This document shows, piece by piece, positions 8,924-18,077 of a stretch of DNA of 64,000 nt (the first letter of the stretch is position 1; every line of letters starts with the position of its first letter). Source of the stretch: Yersinia kristensenii. Its GTDB lineage: Bacteria; Pseudomonadota; Gammaproteobacteria; Enterobacterales; Enterobacteriaceae. The notes under the pieces were generated by a model. That model did no database searches and was not told where the DNA came from. It worked only from the letters and a program-made list of their open reading frames with translations. A program made the position numbers and the translations under genes. Location of the stretch: NCBI RefSeq assembly GCF_900460525.1, contig NZ_UHIY01000001.1:186001-250000 (forward strand). The letters are read 5' to 3'.

Positions 8924-9242
8924 TAATTTTTACCGCAATCACGGTCTCACTCGCTGCTGCTGAGGCCCAGGCACAACCCGCAGCAACTGCGTCAGTGGAC
9001 GCAAGTTGAATCTTGCCCGCTTTCAGGAAAACCTTTTTTCCTGCTGGAATGATATCAGCAGCCAATTTAGGCAATAGGAAAACCCCCTCGGCCAAGCCAT
9101 CGCCGGTGACTGCAGGGCCAATATCAACCAGCGCCACGGCAACAATATCGCCAATAACAACAGGATCTCCGCTGGTGATAACCTCCGCACCAGAGTTGGT
9201 GATTGGAATAGTCATGCCTTCCTGAACATAATTTTTAGCCAT
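8916..9242 (-). CDS. DUF2190 family capsid decoration protein
   Basis: A 108-aa protein starting MAKNYVQEGMTIPITN with conserved turns SGDPVVIGDI and EGVFLLPK, typical of DUF2190 capsid cement proteins. It probably sits on the capsid surface, the role gpD has in lambda. It lies directly downstream of the capsid gene, with GGGAT seven bases before ATG. Confidence 0.8.
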   Translation of the reverse strand: MAKNYVQEGMTIPITNSGAEVITSGDPVVIGDIVAVALVDIGPAVTGDGLAEGVFLLPKLAADIIPAGKKVFLKAGKIQLASTDAVAAGCAWASAAASETVIAVKING

Positions 9243-9282
9243 TTGAATTATCCCTACGACCCCGAGGGGCCGAATTTTAGGT

Positions 9283-9304
9283 ATAAAAAAAGCCCAACAG
9301 GGCC
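9283..9304 (-). terminator. Terminator-like hairpin between capsid and decoration genes
   Basis: Minus strand GGCCCTGTTGGGC followed by seven T. It may adjust the ratio of capsid to downstream products, or act only when Q is absent. Confidence 0.6.
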
Positions 9305-9324
9305 GGATTAATAAAATGTCGCGA

Positions 9325-11340
9325 TCATTCGCCGCTGGACTTCACCAAGCCACGATGATCAACAGGTGCAACACCCGCATCAATGCGGACCTTGGTCGTT
9401 ACACCGTCTGATGTGAAGCCTTCCTGCTGATCAATGTATGGTGTGTCCATACCGGATAAATACGCAACTTCAATCGTATCGGTTCCCTGTGCCGCCGCGA
9501 GATACCAAGCTTTGGTGCTGGCATCATCAAGACGAGGTTCGGCAATGACGGTGGCAAAATCTTTAACCGGGTTGATGATGCCCGCGTTAATATCCGCCCC
9601 CTTGACACTGGATGAGCGAATGACCTGGTTAGTCGTAGACTCCAAACTGGTTGGAACAAGAATAAATGCCGGACGAATGTTCAGGTGACGCTCACCCTCT
9701 TTCTGTGTGCGCATCATTTGACGGGCTTTATCAAGATTAGCCACGTCAATCCCGCCGCTCGTAAGATTGCCATGCTTACTATCAAACAGAGGGGTGTTGT
9801 CGGTTGTCATCTTGGGGTTAGTCGTCAGAATGAGATAAACCAGATCCGCAATGGTGGCTTTCGCCGCCCGCCCCAACTTCATTGGAATATCTGTCAGCAT
9901 GTTCAGGTCATCATTAATAATAGCCTGACGGGTGATAGAGAATAACTCACCGTAAGTTGCCAACGCGATGGTGGCCTGCTTGTCGCCAGTCGTCACATAC
10001 TTATATTCTGCACCCTCACGGACCTTGCGCAGCGATTGAAAACCGCCCATCCCAACACGGTGTGCCGTTTTAAAATCAGAAAGTTGACCTTTGCGGGTCC
10101 ATTCTTCGAACGTTTCCGGTGCTTCCTCCCAGCCCTGCAGGATGGATTTATTACTCACATCGATCAGGATATTGCCAAAATCAGAAGTGCTGTGAGTAAA
10201 GGCCATGCCCACCATCTGCATTGGGTTGTAAGATGCAACACCAACGCCCCGCTCAGTCAGGGACATCCGGGCCAATTCACGCAACGTCATACTGTTATAT
10301 GCGTTGTCTTTTTGGCGCTCTTCATATCCCGCACGCACCATCAACGCCTGACGAATACCATCCCCAGTAAAGTTACCATTACCGGCATAGATATGTTGGC
10401 TGGCAAGAGGGGTTTTATTCGATGGCGTGGCATCTCTGCCCATCAATGCCAGCAACTTTTCTCGGGATTGTTCAAGAGTGCAATCAATATCTTCGACGCA
10501 CGCGGACTGCAGTTCCTGATAGCGTCCACCGAACATAGAAAACAGATCTTTAATCCCGTTGATGCGTTGTTTTTGTGACTCGCGCTCCTGTGCACGAATA
10601 GCATTGTCATCCAGCGTTGCTGCGGGTGCTATCGGATTAGTGGGTGCGACAGGCTGCGTAACGGTCGCTTTGGGTGTGATAATCATATTCTTCAGAGAGG
10701 CTGGCATAGAATCGAATTCCTCAATACGTTTTGAATTGATGCGGGCCATAGCCTGCATCGACGGAAGTAGTTGATCGGCAAAACCGTGCTCAACACATTC
10801 TTGTGCTGTTAACCAGGTTTCTTCACCGAGCATGACGGCCAGTTCTTCCGGGGTTTTACCGGTTTTTTTGGCATAAGAGGGAATGAGCACACCCTCCACT
10901 TTATCGAGCAGGTCGGCATAGTCGCGCATATCATTAGCGTCGCCACCGGTAATGCCCCAGGGTTTGTGGATCATCATCATCGCGTTTTCCGGCATGATGA
11001 CAGGGTTGCCGACCATCGCAATCACCGAGGCCATAGACGCGGCCAGTCCATCGATATAGACCGTTTTACTAGCGGGGTGACTATTTAACAGGTTGTAGAT
11101 AGCAATGCCTTCAAATACATCACCGCCCGGAGAATGAATGCGCAGGTTAATATGGTCGATATCACCCAACGCTTTCAGGCTGCTGGCGAACTGGCGAGCG
11201 GTAACCCCCCAGTAACCGATCTCCTCGTAAATATAAATATCCGCGCTCTTTTCACCACTCGCCTTCATGCGGAACCAGCTTTTATCTCCGCCAGACGCCT
11301 GCGGTGCCTCAATCAGTTTCTTTCTGCTGCTCTTGCCCAC
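9325..11340 (-). CDS. ClpP-type prohead protease / major capsid protein fusion
   Basis: One gene holds two functions. Residues 1-210 are an S14 (ClpP-like) protease with catalytic Ser in DGLAASMAS (about 102) and His in MMMIHKP (about 125). Residues 210-330 form a charged linker that may act as scaffold. Residues 330-670 are a Mu-type/HK97-fold major head subunit (GRAAKATIADLVYLILTTNP; PAFILVPTSLE). The protease should free the capsid part during head maturation. I chose GTG at 11340 because AAGGAG lies 6 bases upstream; ATG at 11346 touches the Shine-Dalgarno, and ATG at 11358/11394 have none. It overlaps the portal gene by 32 bases. Confidence 0.88.
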   Translation of the reverse strand: MGKSSRKKLIEAPQASGGDKSWFRMKASGEKSADIYIYEEIGYWGVTARQFASSLKALGDIDHINLRIHSPGGDVFEGIAIYNLLNSHPASKTVYIDGLAASMASVIAMVGNPVIMPENAMMMIHKPWGITGGDANDMRDYADLLDKVEGVLIPSYAKKTGKTPEELAVMLGEETWLTAQECVEHGFADQLLPSMQAMARINSKRIEEFDSMPASLKNMIITPKATVTQPVAPTNPIAPAATLDDNAIRAQERESQKQRINGIKDLFSMFGGRYQELQSACVEDIDCTLEQSREKLLALMGRDATPSNKTPLASQHIYAGNGNFTGDGIRQALMVRAGYEERQKDNAYNSMTLRELARMSLTERGVGVASYNPMQMVGMAFTHSTSDFGNILIDVSNKSILQGWEEAPETFEEWTRKGQLSDFKTAHRVGMGGFQSLRKVREGAEYKYVTTGDKQATIALATYGELFSITRQAIINDDLNMLTDIPMKLGRAAKATIADLVYLILTTNPKMTTDNTPLFDSKHGNLTSGGIDVANLDKARQMMRTQKEGERHLNIRPAFILVPTSLESTTNQVIRSSSVKGADINAGIINPVKDFATVIAEPRLDDASTKAWYLAAAQGTDTIEVAYLSGMDTPYIDQQEGFTSDGVTTKVRIDAGVAPVDHRGLVKSSGE

Positions 11341-12790
11341 GGGCATCTCCTTTATCATTAGCCGGATCAGTATCAAACCTGAGATCCAATTCATTATTTT
11401 CGTCTATCTCCGCCTTGCGACGGCGTTTCACATCCCCCGGATTAGCGCCGCGAGCTCTGATCCAGTCAGCTTCTGTTGCCGCTCCACCGCGAATTAGCAC
11501 GCGCCATGAGTTAGCCTCTTTCAACGGGTCAATCCATGGCATAACTGGCCCGCTGTATACCGCATTCAGCAATGTAGCCGGGTCAACATCAGGCGGAACA
11601 TTAATAACGCCAGCGGCAATGGCCTGTTTCAGCCAATTGCGGTACATGGGACGGGTGACTGCTGCAATAAAGGCATCCTGCAATATGCTGTAGCCCTCAA
11701 AAGATTCCACCAGTTCCTGTCGCTGGGCACTGTATGTGCCGTCATAGTTGCGGGAGATGCTGGAATAACTGCCTCGGCTCCCAGCAGCAACAGCTCTTAG
11801 TTGGCCGTTACGGAAATTTTCAAGGTTGGGATTGGGTCGGTCTGACTTGATCATGCCGATTTCTTCACCGGGTTGAAGTTCGTCAAACAACATACCAGGA
11901 ACAATGTTTAACTCTCTGCCACTGCTGGTATTCGTGTCGTCAAAAGTTTGACCATCCCCTTTTTTGATATACATACCTAATGCAGCAGCAATGCGTGCGG
12001 CGGTTAGCTCAGAATCCTCGTACTCTTTGAGCGCACTCAACCGGATCAGGATGCCAGACAATAAGCTGTTGCCACGGACCTGATGCAGGCGACGCATAAA
12101 TTTCAGGTGCATCATGTCATCAGCCGCTATTTCTTTCGTGTTACCCAACGCAATGCCTGTCGTGACGAGGGATTTATACACAACATATTTAGTGGGTCGC
12201 CCCCAGCCATTTAGATAAATACCCTGACAAACATTTTTTCCGGTATCGTTCATTTCCAGCGGTACAAAGTCAGGTTCCAGCGCCTCAATCCAAAAAGGAA
12301 TACTGGCTGTTGCCGTTAACCCCTGAGCAGTTCCACTGACAAATTGCCCAAACACTTCACCATCACGGAGCCAGGTGCGGGCCATGAGGCGCTCCAGTAC
12401 GGGGCGGGTAAATTGCCCGGTCACATCAGGTGAGACAGACCACTCCGCCCATGCAGCCCTGATTTTCTTTGCCAGATCATCAGCTACTAACCCGGTACGG
12501 AGAATAGGCTGGGGATCGACAATAATTCCCTTGGCACCAATGATGCGCTCTTCCAGTTTATCCAGCAGTCCGATCACAAGGTCATGATTGTTATCCAGCC
12601 ACCGCGCCTGCTCCCTCAGCGAACGTCCCCCGATCTGGCTGAGTTGGTTAGCATTACGGTTTTCACGCTTGGCGCGGTGTGTGCGAGTGGGTAATACCGC
12701 TTCATAAGCACGTATAGCCACGCGAGACTTTAAACGGGCGGCTTTCCAGCCCGGAGAAAACAGGCCAATAGCATCATCAAAAATACCCAT
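11309..12790 (-). CDS. B: Portal protein (lambda gpB-like)
   Basis: A 493-aa portal of the lambda family: SQIGGRSLREQARWLDNNHD near the N-terminus, the RTWLRDGEVFGQF segment, PDFVPLEMN and AADDMMHLKFMRR, and the C-terminal region SYSSISRNYDGTYSAQRQEL. Twelve copies form the ring through which DNA enters and leaves. It overlaps the gpW stop by one base. Confidence 0.95.
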   Translation of the reverse strand: MGIFDDAIGLFSPGWKAARLKSRVAIRAYEAVLPTRTHRAKRENRNANQLSQIGGRSLREQARWLDNNHDLVIGLLDKLEERIIGAKGIIVDPQPILRTGLVADDLAKKIRAAWAEWSVSPDVTGQFTRPVLERLMARTWLRDGEVFGQFVSGTAQGLTATASIPFWIEALEPDFVPLEMNDTGKNVCQGIYLNGWGRPTKYVVYKSLVTTGIALGNTKEIAADDMMHLKFMRRLHQVRGNSLLSGILIRLSALKEYEDSELTAARIAAALGMYIKKGDGQTFDDTNTSSGRELNIVPGMLFDELQPGEEIGMIKSDRPNPNLENFRNGQLRAVAAGSRGSYSSISRNYDGTYSAQRQELVESFEGYSILQDAFIAAVTRPMYRNWLKQAIAAGVINVPPDVDPATLLNAVYSGPVMPWIDPLKEANSWRVLIRGGAATEADWIRARGANPGDVKRRRKAEIDENNELDLRFDTDPANDKGDARGQEQQKETD

Positions 12791-13005
12791 TATGGAAACC
12801 TCGCCACTTTATACATAGGGCGTCCACGCTGAGTTGCCAGAAGATTAGCGAGACGGCGTTCCCATGCTTCTCTGCCCTTGCGAATCTCACTCAAATTTTC
12901 CATCGTCATTGACTGGCCATTAAAGGTGATGGATTTACCCTCCAATACCGTTTTTTCAGCGGTTAGATATTGCTGGAGCATGTTTTCAATCTCTGCCTGA
13001 TTCAC
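12790..13005 (-). CDS. W: gpW-like head-tail joining protein
   Basis: Starting at GTG 13005 the product is 71 aa: VNQAEIENMLQQYLTAEKTVLEGK then NGQSMTMENLSEIRKGREAWER, the gpW pattern. The GTG overlaps the terminase stop (GTGA) and has GGAGG six bases upstream, which decides it over an upstream ATG at 13035. gpW plugs the connector after packaging and prepares tail joining. Confidence 0.9.
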   Translation of the reverse strand: MNQAEIENMLQQYLTAEKTVLEGKSITFNGQSMTMENLSEIRKGREAWERRLANLLATQRGRPMYKVARFP

Positions 13006-15104
13006 AACCAGCCTCCGGATGTAGATGACGCCCATGCAGAGGTACTGCCCTCCTGCTGGGCTGGTGATTTCTTAGGTTTTGTTGTCTTAGTTCGGGATGT
13101 TTGGGGTGGCGGTCTTTCAGTCACAGATAACGGAGGTTTGGATTCAACAGGCTGAGCCCATGGCGGCGGTTTTTCCCAGTTAATTTTCTCGTAACCTCGC
13201 AGTATTACCAGTGCATGGGCATACACCATTAAATCGAATGCCTCATTTGCGCCCTTGCCGGGTTTGCTCCATTTGCCATCCTGCCCCCGCTCTTCATATG
13301 TGAGTTCGTCGTAAAACCACTCCCCCAGCCAGTCAGGAAAGTGAACATAGTTAGGCCCCGGCGTCTCACGCGATAACGCGTTACTGATCCGGTCTTTTAA
13401 TAGGTTTGTTTGCAAGAGATACAGAGGAACGTCACCCCGCGCCTCCGCTCGTCGATTGGGACGATCGGTATTGTCGGGGAAGCTTTTAGTGATCAACTTA
13501 CCGCGAGACTGGCTATCCCCTTTGAAAAGGTACACACGCTTGTGGACACCATCGCGGCGGCATTGCCGCCAGAACTCATAAGCATTACCGGTAACGCCAT
13601 CTTCACCACCGGAATCCACAGCCATTGCCAAGACCGGCAGGGTGATGGATGGATTGGCATCCATCGGCCAGCATTTATCCAGAACATCAGTACGCAGCAG
13701 ATCCCAATCCTCCAGATAAGCTGCGGGGTTAATTGGCAGACTTTCACCGTTAGTCCCCGTTCGCATCGACTGACGGATGTTATAGCGGTCAACTATCCAG
13801 CGTTCGCCATGCGCACCATAGCCCACTATCTGGACCACAAAGCGGCGATTTTTCCCCCCTTGAACATCCACAGTAGCCACAAGGAATAGCACCCCATCCG
13901 GCACAGTTCGCTTCGTCACCTTACTGGCGCGGGCCATTAAGGTTTCAGACTTGCGTTGCTCGGTGCTGGATCGGGGAAGATATGGAATACCACAGTCAGT
14001 ATTGGTGACGGCTTTCAGGGTTTCTTCGCTACCGGTAGCCTCAAACTCCTGCTCTGCCGTCAGTAACCGGAATATCATTTGTGCCCAGGTTTGATAACCT
14101 GCGGCGGGGCCTTCCATCCAAAATGAAGCAATGCGCGATTGTCGCGGGGTTCCGGTAATCACTCCATCAGAATCGGAGTGTTCCCCCTCGCGCAACCAAA
14201 TACCCTTTTTATTTAGCTCATCTTTTAAGTTTGATGTGATAACTCCCTGGCAAGATGGGCAAGCCAAGTGCGCTTCTCTGCTGGCTTTTACAGGGTCAGG
14301 TGTGTCACGAAACCCATTCATCGCTTGCATACTAGGCTGAAAGTATTCGCCGCAATGAGGGCAGGGCCAGTACCAACGCCGCCTGTCCCCACGGTTATAC
14401 AACGAAAGAATACCGGTTGCCGGGGGAGCCTCATGAGGAGATGTTCGCCGCCATTTAGTATCACGAATGTCCCTGCCTGGCGAACTTTCCACCAGCGTCA
14501 TACCGGAACTCATAAATGTGGTAGTACGCTTTGAGGCCAGTGTAAAACCATCACCTTCCCCACCAATATCTTCTACCCAGCGGTCATAATCAGTCAGCGC
14601 AACAAACCGGTAATCTGACGATGACAGGATATTGATTGAGGGCCAGCCTATCTTCAGATAATTACCTGCACGAAAAATAATATCGTGGACGTTATTATCA
14701 TTGGGATTCGTACTGAGGCGCTTTGCAACTTCCGGACTAACCCGAAAGGTTCGGGAGAGGCGTTTCTTTGAGTGTTCTCTCGCCTTTTCCTCTGTCATTT
14801 GCACCAACAGAAAATCAGCGGGATCGCAGACAATAGAATAGACACACCAACCATCAATTAGCCCAATGGTTTTACCCGTTCGCGCAGGGCCGACAAAAAT
14901 AACTGCGTCATACTCACGTGAAGCCAGGCAGTTCATGGGCTCAATGATATAAGGAGTCATGGATGGGTCCCAAGGCACTGAATTACCCCCGCCCTTTGGA
15001 ACACGCATATACTTTTGCACGGCCTCGGCAACCGGAATGCGCCGGGGGGCTTTTAGTAGGGCAGAAACATCACGCCGTATAGCTGCCGCTGATGCATAAC
15101 TCAT
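13002..15104 (-). CDS. A: Terminase large subunit (lambda gpA-like)
   Basis: A 700-aa GpA-family terminase. The N-terminal ATPase has the P-loop variant FVGPARTGKT near residue 70 and the adenine motif upstream. The C-terminal nuclease region carries VDVQGGKNRRFVVQIVGYG and AVDSGGEDG. A four-Cys zinc site CPHCGEYF...CPSCQG lies near residues 250-290. With the small subunit it cuts at cos and pumps DNA into the prohead. Stop overlaps gpW start. Confidence 0.95.
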   Translation of the reverse strand: MSYASAAAIRRDVSALLKAPRRIPVAEAVQKYMRVPKGGGNSVPWDPSMTPYIIEPMNCLASREYDAVIFVGPARTGKTIGLIDGWCVYSIVCDPADFLLVQMTEEKAREHSKKRLSRTFRVSPEVAKRLSTNPNDNNVHDIIFRAGNYLKIGWPSINILSSSDYRFVALTDYDRWVEDIGGEGDGFTLASKRTTTFMSSGMTLVESSPGRDIRDTKWRRTSPHEAPPATGILSLYNRGDRRRWYWPCPHCGEYFQPSMQAMNGFRDTPDPVKASREAHLACPSCQGVITSNLKDELNKKGIWLREGEHSDSDGVITGTPRQSRIASFWMEGPAAGYQTWAQMIFRLLTAEQEFEATGSEETLKAVTNTDCGIPYLPRSSTEQRKSETLMARASKVTKRTVPDGVLFLVATVDVQGGKNRRFVVQIVGYGAHGERWIVDRYNIRQSMRTGTNGESLPINPAAYLEDWDLLRTDVLDKCWPMDANPSITLPVLAMAVDSGGEDGVTGNAYEFWRQCRRDGVHKRVYLFKGDSQSRGKLITKSFPDNTDRPNRRAEARGDVPLYLLQTNLLKDRISNALSRETPGPNYVHFPDWLGEWFYDELTYEERGQDGKWSKPGKGANEAFDLMVYAHALVILRGYEKINWEKPPPWAQPVESKPPLSVTERPPPQTSRTKTTKPKKSPAQQEGSTSAWASSTSGGWL

Positions 15105-15616
15105 TAATGCTCATCCTCAGTTTCTGCCAGTGAAACCGATGAGGCCATTAAGTCCCTTAGCTCATCAGCCAGCGATTGCGCTTCATTCACCAGTTCAGGT
15201 GACCAGCTCTTTTTACGCTCAAGCACATCCGGCCAGGTATCCAGAAGTTGGGCGACAGACTTCACTAACAAAGCCATTTCAGTATGAACTTCACTAACAG
15301 GGATAAGTTGACGCAAGCTTGCTTCCAACTTCACTCGCTCATTTTCCGACTGATACCAATCCTTACGATCTTTAGGTCCCATTTTCTGAGGATTTTGAAA
15401 ACCGTCAGGATCGACAGGTTCAATCTCGCCAAACAAAATAGGGCCGACATCTTTCAGTGCATAAACGGGGTTGCCTCTCACTGTGTCAGCGATTGGCGTA
15501 TTGGCATCGAGAAGCCGCTTTCTCACCGTTCCGCGATTCAGCCCAAAAGCCTCAGCAATCTTCGCTACGCTCCAGTTGTAAGCGTCCCCCAGATTGCTGA
15601 TATTGGACATTGACAC
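15104..15616 (-). CDS. Terminase small subunit (Nu1-like)
   Basis: A 170-aa protein with an N-terminal winged helix (NWSVAKIAEAFGLNRGTVRKRL) as in Nu1, then a helical region that binds the large subunit. It recognises the cosB region, which should lie just upstream in 15620-15920. GAGGTG precedes the ATG by six bases; the last base overlaps the terminase large gene. Confidence 0.9.
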   Translation of the reverse strand: MSMSNISNLGDAYNWSVAKIAEAFGLNRGTVRKRLLDANTPIADTVRGNPVYALKDVGPILFGEIEPVDPDGFQNPQKMGPKDRKDWYQSENERVKLEASLRQLIPVSEVHTEMALLVKSVAQLLDTWPDVLERKKSWSPELVNEAQSLADELRDLMASSVSLAETEDEH

Positions 15617-15924
15617 CTCATCCTGTCAGGTGAAACTGGTATTTATTTAATAAATTCAAATGATTACAATCTGGTCAGATGACAGTGCGCTTTTGATTTT
15701 GTCACCTGAAAGTTGAGTTTTATTTTAATTTTCATGAAGATAGGACATCTGCTGCTGTCACCATGAAAACTGAAAAACTAGCCGTTTTCCGCGAGTCCCA
15801 CTCCCCGTGGTAGGGCCCCCCTCCGGGAGTACCTTTCGATAATGGTTCTCATTTGTATTTTTATGCACCATTTCGGGGCTCACATTGACTTATTTGATAA
15901 TCGTTATCATTTAATGTGTTTGGG
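15617..15924. other. Non-coding gap upstream of terminase: probable cos region
   Basis: No gene is seen. The gap is in the place of lambda cos. It includes an interrupted palindrome ACTCCC (15800-15805) ... GGGAGT (15825-15830) around a GC-rich centre GGTAGGGCCCCCC, a candidate cosN. AT-rich runs on the terminase side (15640-15740) could hold IHF and terminase-binding sites. Confidence 0.5.
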
Positions 15925-16677
15925 TTACCTGATGAATGAGTCACGGTGGCTGAGCATAGTGATACTTTCCTCTACTGCCCGCACAGCTTTTGATAAAGCA
16001 ACAAAGTCTTTCTCGCGCTGATGGTTTACACGCTCAATGCATTTCTGATTCTCAATTACAGTGCTGATAATCGCCGCGACATCTTTCTTCAACTGCTCAT
16101 TACTGATTAGTGACGGTTCAATCTTTGCGGCCGGAATCGCTCCACTAACCAGGCAATCATCAACACCTATACTCATCCGAATGTTGTACGTTTCGCCTTT
16201 GCCAACATAACCGCCAGTGGGAGCTGCATTAAGGATTTCACAGGCATCAGCGCTAGACTTGCCCGTTACTGTGGTGCTGCGGAATACTTCTTTACCATCG
16301 TTATCATAGAAGCGCACATGACACTCAATGTCTTGCCCCGCACGCAGGCCATTAACTAAATAGCTCTGCCATGATTTCGAGATAGGCTGACTGAGCATCT
16401 GTATTGTTCCATCGCCTTTTCGATATTCGCTGTGAACACGAACCGCTCCGGGCCACCAAACATTCCAACTAACAACAACACCAAACCTGCCGGAGGTAAC
16501 ATGAATAACGTCAGGCACTGTAACTTTCTTGCTTTGCTGTGGCTCTTGCGTTAACTGCTTTTGCAATTCAACAGCTCGCTCAAGCTTTACAATCAAAGCA
16601 TCGATCTGACTGGTATCTGTATTAATGCCAATTTGCATTGAAGATGTGTAAATCGAGCCAGTTTGCTTACATTTCAT
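15925..16677 (-). CDS. Unrecognised phage protein, 250 aa
   Basis: Not recognised with confidence. Residues 1-50 are Gln/Lys-rich with a heptad pattern, residues 55-125 look like a fibronectin type III-type beta domain (TVPDVIHVTSGRFGVVVSW; WQSYLVNGLRAGQDIECHVRFYD), and the C-terminal 60 residues form a helix with coiled-coil character. It lies between the cos region and a set of small genes, where lambdoid phages carry late accessory genes. A small fibre-like or surface-decorating protein is possible; this is inference from predicted fold only. Confidence 0.55.
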   Translation of the reverse strand: MKCKQTGSIYTSSMQIGINTDTSQIDALIVKLERAVELQKQLTQEPQQSKKVTVPDVIHVTSGRFGVVVSWNVWWPGAVRVHSEYRKGDGTIQMLSQPISKSWQSYLVNGLRAGQDIECHVRFYDNDGKEVFRSTTVTGKSSADACEILNAAPTGGYVGKGETYNIRMSIGVDDCLVSGAIPAAKIEPSLISNEQLKKDVAAIISTVIENQKCIERVNHQREKDFVALSKAVRAVEESITMLSHRDSFIR

Positions 16678-16691
16678 TGTGTAGCTCCAAT

Positions 16692-16722
16692 AGAAAAGCC
16701 ACCGGCTTATAGGGCCAGTGGC
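16692..16722 (-). terminator. Rho-independent terminator
   Basis: Minus strand GCCACTGGC-CCTATAA-GCCGGTGGC followed by TTTTCT, directly after the 16770-16973 gene. Confidence 0.6.
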
Positions 16723-16769
16723 TTAGGTTGTGCATTATCGATGGCACTCAATGAATGCCACCTGTAATG

Positions 16770-16973
16770 CTATTGGCTGCGGGTCATATGGCGGTACTGA
16801 GATACTGTCTTCCCGTTACTATTCATAACGTATGCAACATCATTAGGATGCAGAACGATATTTCTCTCCAACCCGGCAACCGATATTGATTGTTGATTAG
16901 GGTTAAACCCAACACTTAAACCACAATGAATCTCTTCACCGCCATTGGGTGACATTACTTTTACTGTAAGCAT
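16770..16973 (-). CDS. Small phage protein, 67 aa
   Basis: From ATG 16973 (GCAGGAG seven bases upstream) the product begins MLTVKVMSPNGGEEIHCG. It looks like a compact beta-strand protein. Upstream in-frame ATG at 17009 lies within the preceding terminator and is rejected. Function unknown; a phage-encoded accessory gene bounded by terminators on both sides. Confidence 0.55.
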   Translation of the reverse strand: MLTVKVMSPNGGEEIHCGLSVGFNPNQQSISVAGLERNIVLHPNDVAYVMNSNGKTVSQYRHMTRSQ

Positions 16974-16996
16974 ACTTATTCTCCTGCTTCTGGTAA

Positions 16997-17022
16997 TAAA
17001 AAAGGCCACCGAAGTGACCTTT
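16997..17022 (-). terminator. Rho-independent terminator
   Basis: Minus strand AAGGTCAC-TTCG-GTGGCCTT with a T run, after the 17043-17252 gene. Confidence 0.7.
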
Positions 17023-17042
17023 AGGATTAAGATTTAATCATC

Positions 17043-17252
17043 TTACGATGTGTGGCAAGGCCTACTGCAGTAATAGCAGCCATTTGCCTCCTTATACCCC
17101 TGACGCTTTGCTTCACTTACAGCGGGCGTGCAAGTATCAAATGAACCCAAATACACTCTATTTAGAATCGTAGGTAAATAATTACATGTCTCTGTATGTA
17201 CTTCATTATCGCCATTGTCTTGCTTATTTTTGTTCACATAATACTTAGTCAT
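17043..17252 (-). CDS. Small Cys/His-rich protein, 69 aa
   Basis: Begins MTKYYVNKNKQDNGDNEVHT. It has conserved-looking metal ligands: His19, Cys23, Cys40, then GCYYCSRPCH at the C-terminus. Proteins with this pattern (HTxxC ... LG.F..C..AV..AK ... GCYYC) are widespread in bacteria and phages without known function. Zinc or iron binding is a fair inference. It stands between terminator-flanked small genes. Confidence 0.65.
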   Translation of the reverse strand: MTKYYVNKNKQDNGDNEVHTETCNYLPTILNRVYLGSFDTCTPAVSEAKRQGYKEANGCYYCSRPCHTS

Positions 17253-17417
17253 TATTATTAATTCCCATCAGGTATGCTGACTATTCAGCAATTTCAATAC
17301 TGCCAGATGGGTTGATACAAGAGACAATCAGATGAAAGTTATTTGATCGATATCATTAGTTATAATGAAGTATTTCTTAATATGTCGGGTTAAGCATGTA
17401 CCTTTCACGCACCATAC

Positions 17418-17540
17418 TTAGCCCCAAGCAATATTAATGTGACTAAATAGCCAAACTACGACTTCAATCACTCCCCAGCCAGCAACGGCGCAGATGCAGC
17501 CAAGAACAATAAAAGCCCCTGAACCCGGTAAGTTATACAT
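17418..17540 (-). CDS. Small membrane protein at end of lysis cassette, 40 aa
   Basis: ATG at 17540 overlaps the Rz1 stop (TAATG), with GGGGAGAAAAACG upstream, so it is translationally coupled to the spanin. The product MYNLPGSGAFIVLGCICAVA... has one membrane-spanning segment across most of its length and ends in WLFSHINIAWG. Function unknown. A place next to the spanins suggests a lysis-related or late membrane role. Confidence 0.6.
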   Translation of the reverse strand: MYNLPGSGAFIVLGCICAVAGWGVIEVVVWLFSHINIAWG

Positions 17541-17848
17541 TACGTTTTTCTCCCCGCTTTCTGCCGCCAGCTAATGATTTCATCGAGTCGACCCTTACAG
17601 ATCCGCAACTCACGCTTAAGGGCTAGTGCATACAGCCCACTATCGCCCCAAGTGGTACCGACAAATTCTGGTACTTCGCATTCAGTTAATGCTGATTCAG
17701 GCGGTAGTAATACGGGGCAACTAGCTGGTGGCCGTGATACCGACTTACTCGCGCATGATGTTAATGCTAGCGTCAGGCATGCGCTGAATAGCACACTTAT
17801 CATCTGACGAGACCGCCAGAAACCGCTTAAGCCGTTCATCACTTTCAT
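17540..17848 (-). CDS. Rz1-like outer-membrane spanin (o-spanin)
   Basis: Its start lies inside Rz in another frame, a hallmark of spanin pairs. From ATG 17848 (AAAGGAA upstream) the product is 102 aa with two Arg, a hydrophobic core and lipobox LTSC, then a proline-rich stretch (RPPASCPVLLPP). The C-terminal half extends well past Rz, longer than lambda Rz1. It would be anchored in the outer membrane and pair with Rz to fuse the membranes at the end of lysis. Confidence 0.8.
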   Translation of the reverse strand: MKVMNGLSGFWRSRQMISVLFSACLTLALTSCASKSVSRPPASCPVLLPPESALTECEVPEFVGTTWGDSGLYALALKRELRICKGRLDEIISWRQKAGRKT

Positions 17849-18077
17849 TGCGTAGTTTCCTTTCGTTCTCCAACTGGCGGGCGGTTGCGGCGCGGTTGGC
17901 TGAATCGTTAGCACCGTAAGCATCAATGATGTTACCCAATGCCGTGTTTGTTGCTTGCTCGGCCACCAGCTCCGCTTCCGTTTTATCCACCTTATTAGCC
18001 AAGTGATTACGGTTAAGAAGCAGAAAAAGGAACGCGGTACCGATCAAAGCCACCAGCGCCGTACGCAAAGTGGTCAT
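17745..18077 (-). CDS. Rz-like inner-membrane spanin (i-spanin)
   Basis: A 110-aa type II membrane protein: short N-terminus, one membrane segment at residues 5-22 (RTALVALIGTAFLFLLL), then a long charged coiled coil. It overlaps the endolysin stop by 4 bases and contains the Rz1 start in a second frame. Together with Rz1 it spans the periplasm and fuses inner and outer membranes. Confidence 0.85.
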   Translation of the reverse strand: MTTLRTALVALIGTAFLFLLLNRNHLANKVDKTEAELVAEQATNTALGNIIDAYGANDSANRAATARQLENERKLRNESDERLKRFLAVSSDDKCAIQRMPDASINIMRE

